NCBI GenBank assembly: GCA_964390335.1
Contig: CAYMHU010000001.1
Coordinates: 124,001-188,000, forward strand
Length of the DNA stretch: 64,000 bases
Direction of reading: 5' to 3'
Source of the DNA: Granulosicoccus sp964390335
Lineage (GTDB): Bacteria > Pseudomonadota > Gammaproteobacteria > Granulosicoccales > Granulosicoccaceae
This document shows, piece after piece, positions 10,977 to 19,858 of the stretch. A program made the translations under genes and the position numbers. How positions within the stretch are numbered: the stretch's first letter is position 1; every line of letters begins with the position of its first letter. The notes below the pieces were generated by a model that ran no database searches, was not told the origin of the DNA, and was given only the letters and a program-made list of their open reading frames with translations.

Positions 10977-11150
10977 CTAGGTTTGCGAACTGGACATAAA
11001 AAGCCAGATTACTGACGCCAATGCAGGGTTAGGCGTTTTCGTATTGCAGAATTGTTTTTGAACGGAGGATATACGCTCAAACCGCCGTACCACGTAGAAA
11101 AATCTCGATTGGTACTAAAGGAAGTTCACGGTTTGGGCGCTAAATATGAC

Positions 11151-12215
11151 ATGGCACTCAAAATAGCATCAAGAAACTCCGGACTGATCGGGCTGGATAT
11201 AACAGCCACATCAGTAAAGCTCTTAGAGCTGAAACCGACGAAAAAAGGTTATAAGGTGATGAGTTACACCGTAGAACCTTTACCAGCGAACGCTGTTACC
11301 GAAAAGAATCTGCAAGATGTTGAGGCGGTTGGCGATGCCATCCGACGAGCCGTCAAGCGTTCCGGCACGCGTACTAAAGTTGCTGCTGTCGCTGTTCCCA
11401 GCGCCATGGTAATCACCAAGATCATCCAAATGCCTGATGATCTGAAACCACATGAAATGGATTCGCAAATTCAGCTCGAAGCGGATCAGTACATCCCCTA
11501 CGCACTTGAAGAAGTCAATCTCGACTTTCACATCATCGGCCCTTCCGAAGAATCGCTGGGCATGGTTGATGTGCTACTCGCTGCATCTCGCAGTGAGAAC
11601 GTTGAAGATCGCACTGCCGCTGCAGAGATTGGCGGTTTAAACGTAAAGATTGTGGATGTGGAGCCTTACACAATGGAAGGCGCGTTCCAACTAATTAAAC
11701 ATCAATTGCCAAATGAAGGCCTGGACCAAACGGTCGCCATTATGGACATTGGCGCAAGCATGACAAGTTTGTCGGTGCTGCGCGATCAAAAACTTATCTA
11801 CACACGTGAACAGCCTTTCGGCGGTAAGCAACTCACAGAAGAAATCATGCGTCGTTATGGTTTGTCTTACGAAGATGCAGGCCGAGTCAAACGCGTGGGT
11901 GGTTTACCTGACAACTACGAACCAGAAGTATTGGCACCGTTCCGAGATCTTATGGTTCAACAAGCTAACCGCTTTTTACAATTCTTCTTCTCTGCGGATA
12001 AAAACGATTACGTTGACCAGATTGTACTGGCCGGTGGTTGTATCGGTATTCCGGGCGTAGCTGAACTGATTGAAGAAAGAATTGGTACTCCAACCATCAT
12101 CGCCGACCCGTTCGGTGGTATGGCCATAAGTTCCGACATTCCGGCACAGCGACTCAAGGATGATGGCCCAGCCATGATGATTGCAGCTGGCCTGGCTATG
12201 CGAGGTGCAGACTAA
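11151..12215 (+). CDS. pilM: Type IV pilus inner-membrane platform protein PilM (actin-like ATPase)
   Basis: PilM is a cytoplasmic actin-like protein that binds the PilN N-terminus and helps anchor the type IV pilus machine to the inner membrane. ATG 11151 gives the standard N-terminus MALKIASRNSGLIGLDITAT and 354 residues, the usual size. Actin-fold nucleotide motifs are present: GLDITATSVKLLEL (phosphate 1), IMDIGASMTSLSV (phosphate 2) and VLAGGCIGIPGV (adenosine). An upstream TTG at 11052 extends the frame but adds a tail unlike the family. First gene of the pilMNOPQ operon; its stop overlaps the pilN start (TAATG). The gap to divergent mrcA (174 bp) holds both promoters; I could not identify clear -35/-10 boxes. 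Confidence 0.95.
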   Translation: MALKIASRNSGLIGLDITATSVKLLELKPTKKGYKVMSYTVEPLPANAVTEKNLQDVEAVGDAIRRAVKRSGTRTKVAAVAVPSAMVITKIIQMPDDLKPHEMDSQIQLEADQYIPYALEEVNLDFHIIGPSEESLGMVDVLLAASRSENVEDRTAAAEIGGLNVKIVDVEPYTMEGAFQLIKHQLPNEGLDQTVAIMDIGASMTSLSVLRDQKLIYTREQPFGGKQLTEEIMRRYGLSYEDAGRVKRVGGLPDNYEPEVLAPFRDLMVQQANRFLQFFFSADKNDYVDQIVLAGGCIGIPGVAELIEERIGTPTIIADPFGGMAISSDIPAQRLKDDGPAMMIAAGLAMRGAD

Positions 12216-12784
12216 TGACAAAGATTAATTTACTACCCTGGCGCGAAACGCACCGCAAAGAAAAGAACAACGAGTTCTATGTTGTTCTCGGTCTTTGTGC
12301 CCTGCTCGCAGCTGGCGTAGGTTTTGGCGGGCTTAAATTCGCTGATGAGAAAGTGAAGTTTCAGGAAAAGCGTAATGCACGTTTAGAAACTGAAATTAAC
12401 CTACTGCAAGCAGAACTTGCAGCGATCAAAGAGCTTGAAGAAACCAAGAACAACTTACTAGCTCGAATGGAAATCATTCAACAGCTTCAAGGCCAACGCC
12501 CACAAATCGTTCACACATTTCATGAAGTCGCCACTCGCCTACCAGACGGTGTGTTCTTGACGTCCATGAAACAAATCGGTGACAAAAAGTTAGTGCTTGA
12601 AGGCCGCGCAGAATCAAATGCACGAGTATCGGCACTGATGCGTCGCATGGACCGCAGTGACTACTTTGACAGTCCTAAGCTGGATGTTATTCAGGCAGAT
12701 AAAGTTGAAGGTATTAGTACATTCAAACTCAGTGTCGTCCAGGTAGTTCCTCAAGCTGAGCAGGAGTCTGAAAATGGCATCTAG
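12215..12784 (+). CDS. pilN: Type IV pilus assembly protein PilN
   Basis: Bitopic inner-membrane protein that pairs with PilO and links cytoplasmic PilM to the periplasmic part of the pilus machine. 189 residues. The N-terminus MTKINLLPWRE is the conserved PilM-binding INLLPWR motif. One membrane helix (about 20-38, FYVVLGLCALLAAGVGFGGL) is followed by a coiled coil (about 45-90, KFQEKRNARLETEINLLQAE) and a ferredoxin-like domain with LPDGVFLTSMKQ. ATG overlaps the pilM stop by one base and the gene overlaps pilO by 11 bp, so the operon is translationally coupled. Confidence 0.95.
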   Translation: MTKINLLPWRETHRKEKNNEFYVVLGLCALLAAGVGFGGLKFADEKVKFQEKRNARLETEINLLQAELAAIKELEETKNNLLARMEIIQQLQGQRPQIVHTFHEVATRLPDGVFLTSMKQIGDKKLVLEGRAESNARVSALMRRMDRSDYFDSPKLDVIQADKVEGISTFKLSVVQVVPQAEQESENGI

Positions 12785-13409
12785 TAATGCATTTACCGAT
12801 TTGAAGTCAATCGATGGTGAAGATTTCAAACGACTGGGTACCGCGCCAATTCTATTGCGTGTCGGCTTGGTTATTTTGGCTGTGATTGCTGTTCTGGCGG
12901 CAGTTAGCTGGTTTTTAATTATTCCCAAGTTTGACGAACTAAAAGTTGTTGAACGTAAAGAACTAACGCTACGGCAAAAGTTCGATTCAGAGCAAGCAAA
13001 AGCGGCTAACCGCAGCGCTTATGTTGAACAGCTGGAAGAAATGAAGAAAACGTTCAACGTTATGTTGCGTCAACTTCCAAATAAAACTGACATCGAAAGC
13101 TTACTTGTTGATCTATCGCAAACGAGCGTGGCGAGTGGACTTGATGTTAAGTACTTCAAGCCCGAAACAGAAGTGCCGAAAGAATTCTATGCTGAATACC
13201 CAATAAAAATCAGTGTAACCGGTCAGTACCACGAGTTTGGTCAGTTTATTAGTGGCCTTGCAGCATTACCGCGAATTGTAACCTTGAGCAATATTGACAT
13301 CTCTGAAGTTCGTCAGAACGCTCAGGCTGCAGCACAACAACAATCGACAGGTGGCAAGTTAAAGATGGACTTGGTCGCTACCACCTATCGCTATATCGAA
13401 GAGGAATAA
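12774..13409 (+). CDS. pilO: Type IV pilus assembly protein PilO
   Basis: Inner-membrane partner of PilN in the alignment subcomplex. 211 residues. A membrane helix at about 28-48 (LLRVGLVILAVIAVLAAVSW) precedes a periplasmic coiled coil (VVERKELTLRQKFDSEQAKA, about 58-90). The C-terminal ferredoxin-like fold contains LPNKTDIESLLVDLSQ, PIKISVTGQYHEFGQFISGL and LPRIVTLSNIDI, all family hallmarks. It begins 11 bp inside pilN and ends 4 bp before pilP. Confidence 0.95.
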   Translation: MASSNAFTDLKSIDGEDFKRLGTAPILLRVGLVILAVIAVLAAVSWFLIIPKFDELKVVERKELTLRQKFDSEQAKAANRSAYVEQLEEMKKTFNVMLRQLPNKTDIESLLVDLSQTSVASGLDVKYFKPETEVPKEFYAEYPIKISVTGQYHEFGQFISGLAALPRIVTLSNIDISEVRQNAQAAAQQQSTGGKLKMDLVATTYRYIEEE

Positions 13410-13413
13410 AGCA

Positions 13414-13938
13414 ATGCAACGGTTTAATCCGATCGCCCTGCTCGGTGTAGCAGCACTGTTAACAGCTTGTGGTGGCGACATGTCAGATCTCGAACGATTT
13501 ATTGACGAGACGAAAACAAAGCACATTGGCAAGGTGGATCCGCTACCGGAATTCCCTCCTTACCAAACGTTTGATTATGCGGCCGCGCAGTTACGCGACC
13601 CATTCAGAGCACAAACCGACATCAGCACGTCACCCATTGCGGAGGTCGAATACACCGGCCCACGCCCTGAGGCGACGCGTCGAAAGGAAGTTTTAGAAAG
13701 CTTTCCTATCGATTCTTTAAAAATGGTCGGCTTATTGCAGCAGAAATCGCAAACATGGGGCTTAGTACGTGACCCGGACGGCACAATTCATCGTGTACAA
13801 CCAGGTAACTACGCAGGCACTAACCACGGAAAAATTGTAAGTGTTAAAGAAACCAAGATTGATATCGTCGAACTTGTTCCTGACGGTCTCAGTGGGTGGG
13901 TCAATCGGGAGGCGCAACTCGCGATGTCAGATGACTAG
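13414..13938 (+). CDS. pilP: Type IV pilus lipoprotein PilP
   Basis: Periplasmic lipoprotein that joins PilNO in the inner membrane to the secretin PilQ. 174 residues. A lipoprotein signal ends in the lipobox LTAC at residue 19 (MQRFNPIALLGVAALLTAC). The conserved AQLRDPF linker and the beta-domain segments SLKMVGLLQQKSQTWGLV, VQPGNYAGTNHGKIV and KIDIVEL follow. It starts 4 bp after pilO and overlaps the longest possible pilQ frame, but the likely pilQ start lies 19 bp downstream. Confidence 0.93.
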   Translation: MQRFNPIALLGVAALLTACGGDMSDLERFIDETKTKHIGKVDPLPEFPPYQTFDYAAAQLRDPFRAQTDISTSPIAEVEYTGPRPEATRRKEVLESFPIDSLKMVGLLQQKSQTWGLVRDPDGTIHRVQPGNYAGTNHGKIVSVKETKIDIVELVPDGLSGWVNREAQLAMSDD

Positions 13939-13957
13939 ATTGAAACGGAGACTACAG

Positions 13958-16132
13958 GTGAAAAAGCAAGAATGCACGAATGCGTTACGCATTAGCCAAA
14001 CTGGATTCGTCAGCAAGTCGATACGTGCTGCTCGAATAGCAATGTTGGCTGCTGTAGCGTTTACAGCAAACCATGCCTACGCAGCGAGCAATGCACTGCT
14101 GGATATCAGCCACGTGACCCTCGCCGGTAACAAACAACAGTTAGCGTTAACGCTGTCTGGCCCTGTTCCCGAGCCCAAGGCGTTCACGATTGATAATCCT
14201 GCGCGAATCGCACTCGATTTGCCTGACACAGCCAACCAGTTGTCAGAGCGCAACATACGTTTAAGTGCAGGTTTACTGCAAAACGTAACTGCGGTTGAAG
14301 CTGGTGGACGTACGCGGGTAGTCATCAACCTTGCGGCTCTCACGCCCTACACTACTGCCGTGCGCGGTAATCAACTATTTGTGACGTTAGATTCAGACGC
14401 TGACGGTGCAAGTATGGAAGGCAACCAGTCTATTCTGGCAGCGGCTCAGCAAGCGGATGTTAAATCAGCTTTCAATCAACAAGGACATACTATTAAGTCT
14501 GTTGATTTTCGTCGCGGTCCTCTAGGTGAAGGCCGAATCATGTTCGAACTTTCAAGCGCCGGCATTATCACCGACATGCGTGAAGAAGGTGGCCGAGTGA
14601 TTGTGGAATTCCCTGATACACAACTGGCTGCGAACCTACAGAAACGTTTGGATGTAATGGATTTTGGTACGCCTATCCAATTCATCGACTCGTTGTCTAA
14701 CAAGCGCGGCACACGTGTCATCATTCAGCCTGCTACGCAAGAGTTTGAACAACTGGCCTATCAGTCAGACAACATGTTCACTGTTGAATTAAAGCCAATG
14801 AGCCGCGAAGAGATCGAAGAAAGCCGTAAAGCTAAATTCGGTTATGTTGGTGAAAAGCTGTCATTAAACTTTCAGGACATTGAAGTTCGATCAGTATTGC
14901 AGCTGCTGGCCGACTTTACTGACTTAAACATCGTTGTGAGTGATTCAGTACAGGGCAAGTTAACGCTACGACTGAAAAACACTCCTTGGGACCAGGCTCT
15001 GGATATCATCCTGCAAACTAAGGCTCTGGGTAAGCGCCAGGCTGGTAACGTCATCATGATTGCTCCAGCTGAAGAGATCGCAACGCGCGAGCGTATCGAA
15101 CTTGAAGGCCTGAAGCAGAAGACTGAGCTTGCGCCTATCAGAACTGAGTTCTTCCAGGCAAACTACGCAAAAGCGTCTGAGCTATCTGAGTTACTGCAGT
15201 CTGAATCTGGCGGCCTACTCTCTGAGCGCGGTTCAGTCACTGTTGATGATCGTACTAACACTTTGTTAATCAGCGATACCTCCGATCAGCTGGCTGACAT
15301 CCGTGCACTAGTACATCGTCTTGACGTACCAATTCGTCAGGTACTGATCGAGTCACGCATTGTTATTGCTTCTGATGACTTTAACAAAGACATTGGCGTA
15401 CGTTGGGGTCTTAACCGCAACACCGCTGGTGTGATCAGTGACGACGGTACCACAGGCGACGGCTTCTTGTTATCAGGAAACGCGAACAACATTTCCAACA
15501 TGCTAGAAGGCGCCTCATTGGATGGCAACCGGTTTAATGTCAACCTACCCGGTAGCAACCCCGCAGGAACACTGGCTGTTGCATTAGCAAAACTACCATT
15601 CGGTACTTTGCTTGAACTGGAACTGTCTGCAATGCAAGCTGAAGGCACGGGCGAGGTTATTTCAAGCCCGCGTGTTATCACTGCTAATCAGCACGAAGCG
15701 CACATTGAACAAGGTGTTGAAATTCCATACCTTGAAGCTTCAGCAAGTGGCGCCACGTCAGTATCATTCAGAAAAGCGGTTCTGGGCTTAACAGTAACGC
15801 CTCAGATCACACCTGATGATCGTATCGTCATGGATTTGAAAATTAATAAAGACACCGTTGGTCAGATATTCAGTGCCGGTAACATTAACGTACCGAGTAT
15901 CGATACCCGCGAAGTCAACACTCAGGTACTGGTGGACAACGGCGAAACTGTTGTACTCGGTGGTGTTTATGAGCAGAACCTACTTAACAAAGTCGACATG
16001 GTGCCCTTCTTTGGTCAGCTGCCGCTTGTTGGTCGATTCTTCCAGCACACGACTAGCCAAGATGACAAAACGGAGTTACTGGTATTCGTAACGCCGAAAA
16101 TCATCAAGGAAAATGTATCGCTGAGTTACTAA
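13958..16132 (+). CDS. pilQ: Type IV pilus secretin PilQ
   Basis: Outer-membrane secretin forming the channel through which the pilus passes. GTG 13958 is chosen because GGAG lies 7 bases upstream and a clean signal peptide follows (MLAAVAFTANHAYA); longer starts run into pilP. 724 residues: one or two AMIN domains for peptidoglycan binding (about 45-260; VTLAGNKQQLALTLSG, VDFRRGPLGEGRIMFELS), an STN/N0 domain (SLNFQDIEVRSVLQLLADFT), an N1 domain (LLQSESGGLLSERGSV) and a C-terminal secretin barrel (VRWGLNRNT, EGTGEVISSPRVITANQ, VPFFGQLPLVGRFFQ). The N0-N1 portion docks PilP. The gene ends the operon and is followed by a clear terminator at 16165-16198. It implies functional type IV pili, with pilin genes elsewhere. 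Confidence 0.95.
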   Translation: MKKQECTNALRISQTGFVSKSIRAARIAMLAAVAFTANHAYAASNALLDISHVTLAGNKQQLALTLSGPVPEPKAFTIDNPARIALDLPDTANQLSERNIRLSAGLLQNVTAVEAGGRTRVVINLAALTPYTTAVRGNQLFVTLDSDADGASMEGNQSILAAAQQADVKSAFNQQGHTIKSVDFRRGPLGEGRIMFELSSAGIITDMREEGGRVIVEFPDTQLAANLQKRLDVMDFGTPIQFIDSLSNKRGTRVIIQPATQEFEQLAYQSDNMFTVELKPMSREEIEESRKAKFGYVGEKLSLNFQDIEVRSVLQLLADFTDLNIVVSDSVQGKLTLRLKNTPWDQALDIILQTKALGKRQAGNVIMIAPAEEIATRERIELEGLKQKTELAPIRTEFFQANYAKASELSELLQSESGGLLSERGSVTVDDRTNTLLISDTSDQLADIRALVHRLDVPIRQVLIESRIVIASDDFNKDIGVRWGLNRNTAGVISDDGTTGDGFLLSGNANNISNMLEGASLDGNRFNVNLPGSNPAGTLAVALAKLPFGTLLELELSAMQAEGTGEVISSPRVITANQHEAHIEQGVEIPYLEASASGATSVSFRKAVLGLTVTPQITPDDRIVMDLKINKDTVGQIFSAGNINVPSIDTREVNTQVLVDNGETVVLGGVYEQNLLNKVDMVPFFGQLPLVGRFFQHTTSQDDKTELLVFVTPKIIKENVSLSY

Positions 16133-16164
16133 GAACTACTTGGTCTACCAGGTGGTAGCACAAA

Positions 16165-16198
16165 GGGCTCTCATCGAAAGATGAGGGCCCTTTTTTTT
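16165..16198 (+). terminator. Rho-independent terminator of pilMNOPQ
   Basis: Stem GGGCTCTCATC (16165-16175) pairs with GATGAGGGCCC (16180-16190), 11 bp with one G-U pair and a GAAA loop, immediately followed by eight T. It separates the pilus operon from aroK. Confidence 0.93.
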
Positions 16199-16258
16199 GC
16201 CCAATAAATCTGCCGAAATCGGTATAGTTCTGTTATCTAATCACAAAGAAGCTCTGGC

Positions 16259-16780
16259 ATGGCCAGCATTTTTCTCATTGGCCCTATGGGCGCAGGCAAA
16301 ACCAGTGTTGGCCGGGCGTTGGCCGCAAAAGTCGGATTTGATTTTTACGACAGCGATCAGGAAATCCAAAACCGCTGTGGTGTGGATATCCCGACCATTT
16401 TCGAATACGAAGGTGAAATTGGTTTTCGCGATCGCGAATCGCGAATGATCGAAGAACTCACCGCCCTGCCCGATATCGTGTTGGCCACTGGTGGTGGTGC
16501 GGTAATGCGTGAATCCAACCGCGAACACCTGAGCAGTCGTGGCTATGTCGTATTGCTATCGGTAGAATTAAAAGAGCAGTTCAGACGAGTCGGGAACGAT
16601 GCACGGCGCCCGCTACTGGCAACTGAAGACCCGGAAGCAAGACTGCTGGCACTCATGGAAGAGCGAGCACCTATCTACAAGGCGCTGGCCGATGTTGAAA
16701 TTGCAACTGATTCGCGCCGAATGCACCATGTGGTCACCCGCATTCATCGACATTTAAAAACTGAAAACATATTTAGTTAA
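16259..16780 (+). CDS. aroK: Shikimate kinase
   Basis: Converts shikimate plus ATP to shikimate 3-phosphate, a step of aromatic amino acid synthesis in the cytoplasm. 173 residues, the normal size. Walker A is GPMGAGKTS (8-16), followed by the substrate-binding region with DSDQEIQNR and the conserved FRDRES. ATGGGGA lies at about residue 79 (GGG binds shikimate) and the lid has RRPLLA. It begins with MASIFLIGP. It is separated from aroB by 6 bp, so the two are co-transcribed as usual in gammaproteobacteria, downstream of the pil terminator, implying their own promoter in 16199-16258. Confidence 0.95.
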   Translation: MASIFLIGPMGAGKTSVGRALAAKVGFDFYDSDQEIQNRCGVDIPTIFEYEGEIGFRDRESRMIEELTALPDIVLATGGGAVMRESNREHLSSRGYVVLLSVELKEQFRRVGNDARRPLLATEDPEARLLALMEERAPIYKALADVEIATDSRRMHHVVTRIHRHLKTENIFS

Positions 16781-16786
16781 TTAAGC

Positions 16787-17884
16787 ATGCACACAGTTAA
16801 TATCGATCTCGGCAAGCGCAGCTACCCCATTATGATTGGGGATGGCTTATTAGACGACCCTACCCTACTCAATCAATTTGTGCAGGGTAAAGCCATGGTC
16901 GTTACCAATGACACCATTGCGCCGTTATACCTGGATAACGTTATGGCAGCCTTGGGCAACACGCCAAAATCCTCAGTGGTGTTGCCTGACGGCGAAGAAT
17001 TTAAAAATCTGGAAGTCCTCAACACTATCTTTGAAGGCTTATTGTCTGATGGCTTCGATCGTGGATGCACCATTATCGCGTTGGGCGGTGGCGTTATTGG
17101 CGACATGGCAGGTTTCGCAGCCGCAAGTTATCAACGCGGTGTTAATTTCATTCAAATACCAACCACCCTATTGGCGCAAGTGGATTCTTCTGTTGGTGGA
17201 AAAACCGCTGTAAACCATGCGTTGGGTAAGAATATGATTGGCGCGTTTCATCAACCTGTCGCGGTACTGGCCGACATGACATCGCTAGGCACCCTGGACG
17301 ATCGGCAATTTAAAGCAGGTCTGGCCGAAGTCATAAAATACGGCTTTATCATTGATGCCAACTTCTTCGCGTGGCTGGAGAAATCCGTGCCACAGCTATT
17401 GGCACGAGATGCTGAGGCCATCGCCTATGCCGTAAAACGTTCATGCGAGATCAAAGCGGATGTGGTTGCCGAGGATGAACAGGAACGCGGCCGTCGAGCA
17501 CTGTTAAATTTTGGCCACACATTTGGCCATGCGATCGAAGCTGCAATGGGATATGGCCGATGGCTGCACGGCGAAGCGATCAGCGCGGGCATGGTCATGG
17601 GCCTTGATATGTCGGTGCGTAGCGGATTGATCGATCAAAATCAACTCGACAGAGGCAAGTCTTTACTGGCACAAGCCGGTCTTCCGGTAACCGCACCCGA
17701 TGAAATGGATACTCAAACCTTTTTGTCTTATATGTATCGTGACAAAAAAGTGTCTGACGGCAATTTACGACTTATATTACTTAATGGTATTGGTGAGGCG
17801 ATTGTCAGCGCCGACTTCAGCGAACAAAAATTGCACGAAACACTGGACCATTTTACGATTGGCAGTACAGGCATCGCTGGCTAA
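16787..17884 (+). CDS. aroB: 3-dehydroquinate synthase
   Basis: Cyclises DAHP to 3-dehydroquinate, an NAD- and metal-dependent early shikimate step. 365 residues, standard length. NAD-binding GGGVIGDMAGFAAASYQRG is followed by IPTTLLAQVDSSVGGKTAVN. Metal ligands are the Glu in GLAEVIKYG and the His residues in NFGHTFGHAIE and WLHGEAIS. It sits 6 bp after aroK. An 8-bp inverted repeat follows the stop (17904-17939), before the DamX-like gene. Confidence 0.96.
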   Translation: MHTVNIDLGKRSYPIMIGDGLLDDPTLLNQFVQGKAMVVTNDTIAPLYLDNVMAALGNTPKSSVVLPDGEEFKNLEVLNTIFEGLLSDGFDRGCTIIALGGGVIGDMAGFAAASYQRGVNFIQIPTTLLAQVDSSVGGKTAVNHALGKNMIGAFHQPVAVLADMTSLGTLDDRQFKAGLAEVIKYGFIIDANFFAWLEKSVPQLLARDAEAIAYAVKRSCEIKADVVAEDEQERGRRALLNFGHTFGHAIEAAMGYGRWLHGEAISAGMVMGLDMSVRSGLIDQNQLDRGKSLLAQAGLPVTAPDEMDTQTFLSYMYRDKKVSDGNLRLILLNGIGEAIVSADFSEQKLHETLDHFTIGSTGIAG

Positions 17885-17903
17885 GCTTTAATCAATTGTT
17901 TCA

Positions 17904-17939
17904 AGCAGCGGGCTTAATATAGTAATATCAACCGCTGCT
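17904..17939. repeat. Inverted repeat between aroB and the DamX-like gene
   Basis: AGCAGCGG (17904-17911) pairs with CCGCTGCT (17932-17939) across a 20-base AT-rich loop. The loop contains TAATAT, usable as a -10 box. It could be an attenuating hairpin or a bidirectional operator; no T-run follows, so it is not a classical terminator. Confidence 0.5.
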
Positions 17940-17949
17940 ACTCACTGTA

Positions 17950-19617
17950 ATGGGCATCATGTCGAGCTTCGACAACAGAGTTAACGATCAAGCTGTGCAG
18001 TTATCCGACAACACAATGGCGGAATATGACTTGCGCGAGCAACCATTTACCGCCGCTGTTCAAAGCGGAGAATGGTTTACCGACGACACAACGCTTGCGC
18101 AAATTGAAGACGTTAAGCAAGCCTTGGTTTCCGGAGATAACCTGCTGCTCGTTTTAGGCCCCGATGGCGCAGGCAAATCCACTTTACTGGCTCAAATGAG
18201 CGCTAACAGTGGTCAACGAATACAAAACTTCTCGGTCAGCGGAACAGAGCGGTTCAGCACGGCTAATTTATTTGCTGGTATGTTGGAGGCATTTAAAAAG
18301 CAACCTTCCAACGATCTGAAACTGATGCTTGATGAGCTCATCCCGTGCTTGCAAAGCATGACTGATCGCAACACCTTGGGTGTTGTTGTGCTCGACGATG
18401 CGCATCGTGTACCAGAGCCGGAACTCACTAAGCTACTCAGCGGTATGCTGTATTTAAACAGTATTGACGAAACCCTGTTAAGCGTAACGCTAGCCGGTCC
18501 AACCGAGTTTGAAGAGCGCATCCCTGAGCTGTTGCCCGAAGGAGCCGATTTACCTTATTCCATTTTGGCAATTGAAGCCTTTGATATGGCGCGCGCACGC
18601 GACTACCTCAATTATCGCTTTATACGAGCAGGATCTACCGAAGGTATACCGTTCAACGAAGATGAGCTTGCGGTCATCAACGAAGAAGCAGTCGGACGAC
18701 CAGGCCAGCTACACATTGCTGCAGCTGAGCACTTAAATGCGCTCGACGCCGACTATATAGCGCCACTGCCTCCAGAGTTGATGTCATCTCAACCAGGCAT
18801 GCTTGCCCGCATTGGCGGTTTAAAACTCTTTGTCGGTGCACTAGCTGCTCTGATGATTTTCGCTGGCTTATTCTGGTTGAACCCCAACCAGAACAACGTG
18901 CCAGACGATCGCTATAAAGTGGTTGAGAAAAAACGTATCGAAACCGGGTCAAACACCAGCGCTAACAATAGTGATGTGCAAATACTAGATTCCAACAGCC
19001 CAACACAAGTTGCTAGCAACAGTGCAACAAACGCAGCAGCTACAGACGCCGACGCACAAGCAGCAGCCCAAGCGGCAGCAGATAAAAAAGCCGCCGAAGA
19101 CAAAGCTGCTGCTGAAAAAGCGGCAGCAGAGAAAGCTGAAGCAGACCGGTTAGCAAAAGAAAAAGCTGCAGCAGAAAAACTGGCTGAAGAGAAAGCGGCG
19201 GCGGAAAAAGCAGCAGCAGAAAAAGCCGAAGCAGATCGATTAGCACAAGAGAAAGCGGCGGCCGAAAAACTTGCTCAGGAAAAAGCGGCGGCGGCCAGTA
19301 CCGCAGACATTCCTAATCTTGAATCGTCCACTTGGGTGCTAACGCAAAACCCGAATCTGTTTACCGTGCAAATGAGCGCGTCAACCGATTTAAAGTCTGT
19401 TCAGGATTTTCTGAAAAACAACAAGCTGCCAGCCCCAAATTCCATTTTTTCGTTCAACCGAAATGGTGCCACCTGGTATGCCTTAGTGCATGGTTTGTAT
19501 CCCAGTATTGAAGCTGCCCGACAGGATATCGAGAAAATGCCCGCCAGCGCTCGCACCAATCAGCCCTGGATCAGAGCGGTTAGCCGCCTGCAGAAATCGT
19601 TGAAAGAACAAAACTAG
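17950..19617 (+). CDS. DamX-like AAA ATPase with SPOR domain
   Basis: 555 residues. The N-terminal half is an ATPase domain of the ExeA/MSHA-type AAA class: Walker A GPDGAGKST (70-78) and Walker B VVVLDDAH (about 145). One membrane helix follows at about 292-310 (LFVGALAALMIFAGLFWL). Then comes an Ala/Glu/Lys-rich linker (about 350-455) with 30-residue repeats, and a C-terminal SPOR domain (FTVQMSASTDLKSVQDFL, WYALVHGLYPSIEAAR). SPOR domains bind denuded septal peptidoglycan, and DamX proteins act at the division ring. The position aroK-aroB-damX-gltB is conserved in gammaproteobacteria. Start at ATG 17950 or 17959 cannot be distinguished. The name damX is positional; symbol left blank because the ATPase domain makes the protein longer than enterobacterial DamX. 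Confidence 0.85.
   Translation: MGIMSSFDNRVNDQAVQLSDNTMAEYDLREQPFTAAVQSGEWFTDDTTLAQIEDVKQALVSGDNLLLVLGPDGAGKSTLLAQMSANSGQRIQNFSVSGTERFSTANLFAGMLEAFKKQPSNDLKLMLDELIPCLQSMTDRNTLGVVVLDDAHRVPEPELTKLLSGMLYLNSIDETLLSVTLAGPTEFEERIPELLPEGADLPYSILAIEAFDMARARDYLNYRFIRAGSTEGIPFNEDELAVINEEAVGRPGQLHIAAAEHLNALDADYIAPLPPELMSSQPGMLARIGGLKLFVGALAALMIFAGLFWLNPNQNNVPDDRYKVVEKKRIETGSNTSANNSDVQILDSNSPTQVASNSATNAAATDADAQAAAQAAADKKAAEDKAAAEKAAAEKAEADRLAKEKAAAEKLAEEKAAAEKAAAEKAEADRLAQEKAAAEKLAQEKAAAASTADIPNLESSTWVLTQNPNLFTVQMSASTDLKSVQDFLKNNKLPAPNSIFSFNRNGATWYALVHGLYPSIEAARQDIEKMPASARTNQPWIRAVSRLQKSLKEQN
19105..19290 (+). repeat. 90-bp degenerate tandem repeat in the SPOR-protein linker
   Basis: The coding strand has two diverged copies of a 30-residue unit (AEADRLA at about 19138 and 19228, spaced 90 bases) built from AAAEK(A/L) heptad-like pieces. 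It encodes a flexible, possibly helical Ala/Lys/Glu spacer between the membrane helix and the SPOR domain, a region prone to length change. Confidence 0.7.
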
Positions 19618-19791
19618 AGCCGTCGCGTCACAACAGTTGGGCAAGCTAAGTTACTGCAGGCAAAGCCAAGCCATTGTTTTTAATCAATTTATTTTTTCCG
19701 CATCGCGCAAATTAGCATTCGTCATCAGCTAAGTCATTGATTCTAAATACATAAAAGTCAGATAGGCATTCTCTAGCCCGTTTCTCAACGG

Positions 19792-19797
19792 TATAAT
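19792..19797 (+). promoter_or_regulatory. Candidate -10 box of gltB
   Basis: A perfect TATAAT lies at 19792-19797, about 60 bases before the preferred gltB start. The -35 region 17 bases upstream (TTCTCT) is weak, suggesting an activator. The hexamer contains the ATG at 19796, which argues against that ATG being the start codon. Confidence 0.5.
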
Positions 19798-19858
19798 GGT
19801 CGGCCGCACGTGCGAGGTCTATGACCAGTCTGTATTCAATCTACCGGTGCAATCGCCT

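Noticed and set aside
11052..11150. Upstream TTG start for pilM
   Set aside because: The added 33 residues do not resemble PilM; ATG 11151 gives the family N-terminus.
19796..19858. ATG 19796 as gltB start
   Set aside because: It lies inside TATAAT and would put the start within the -10 box.
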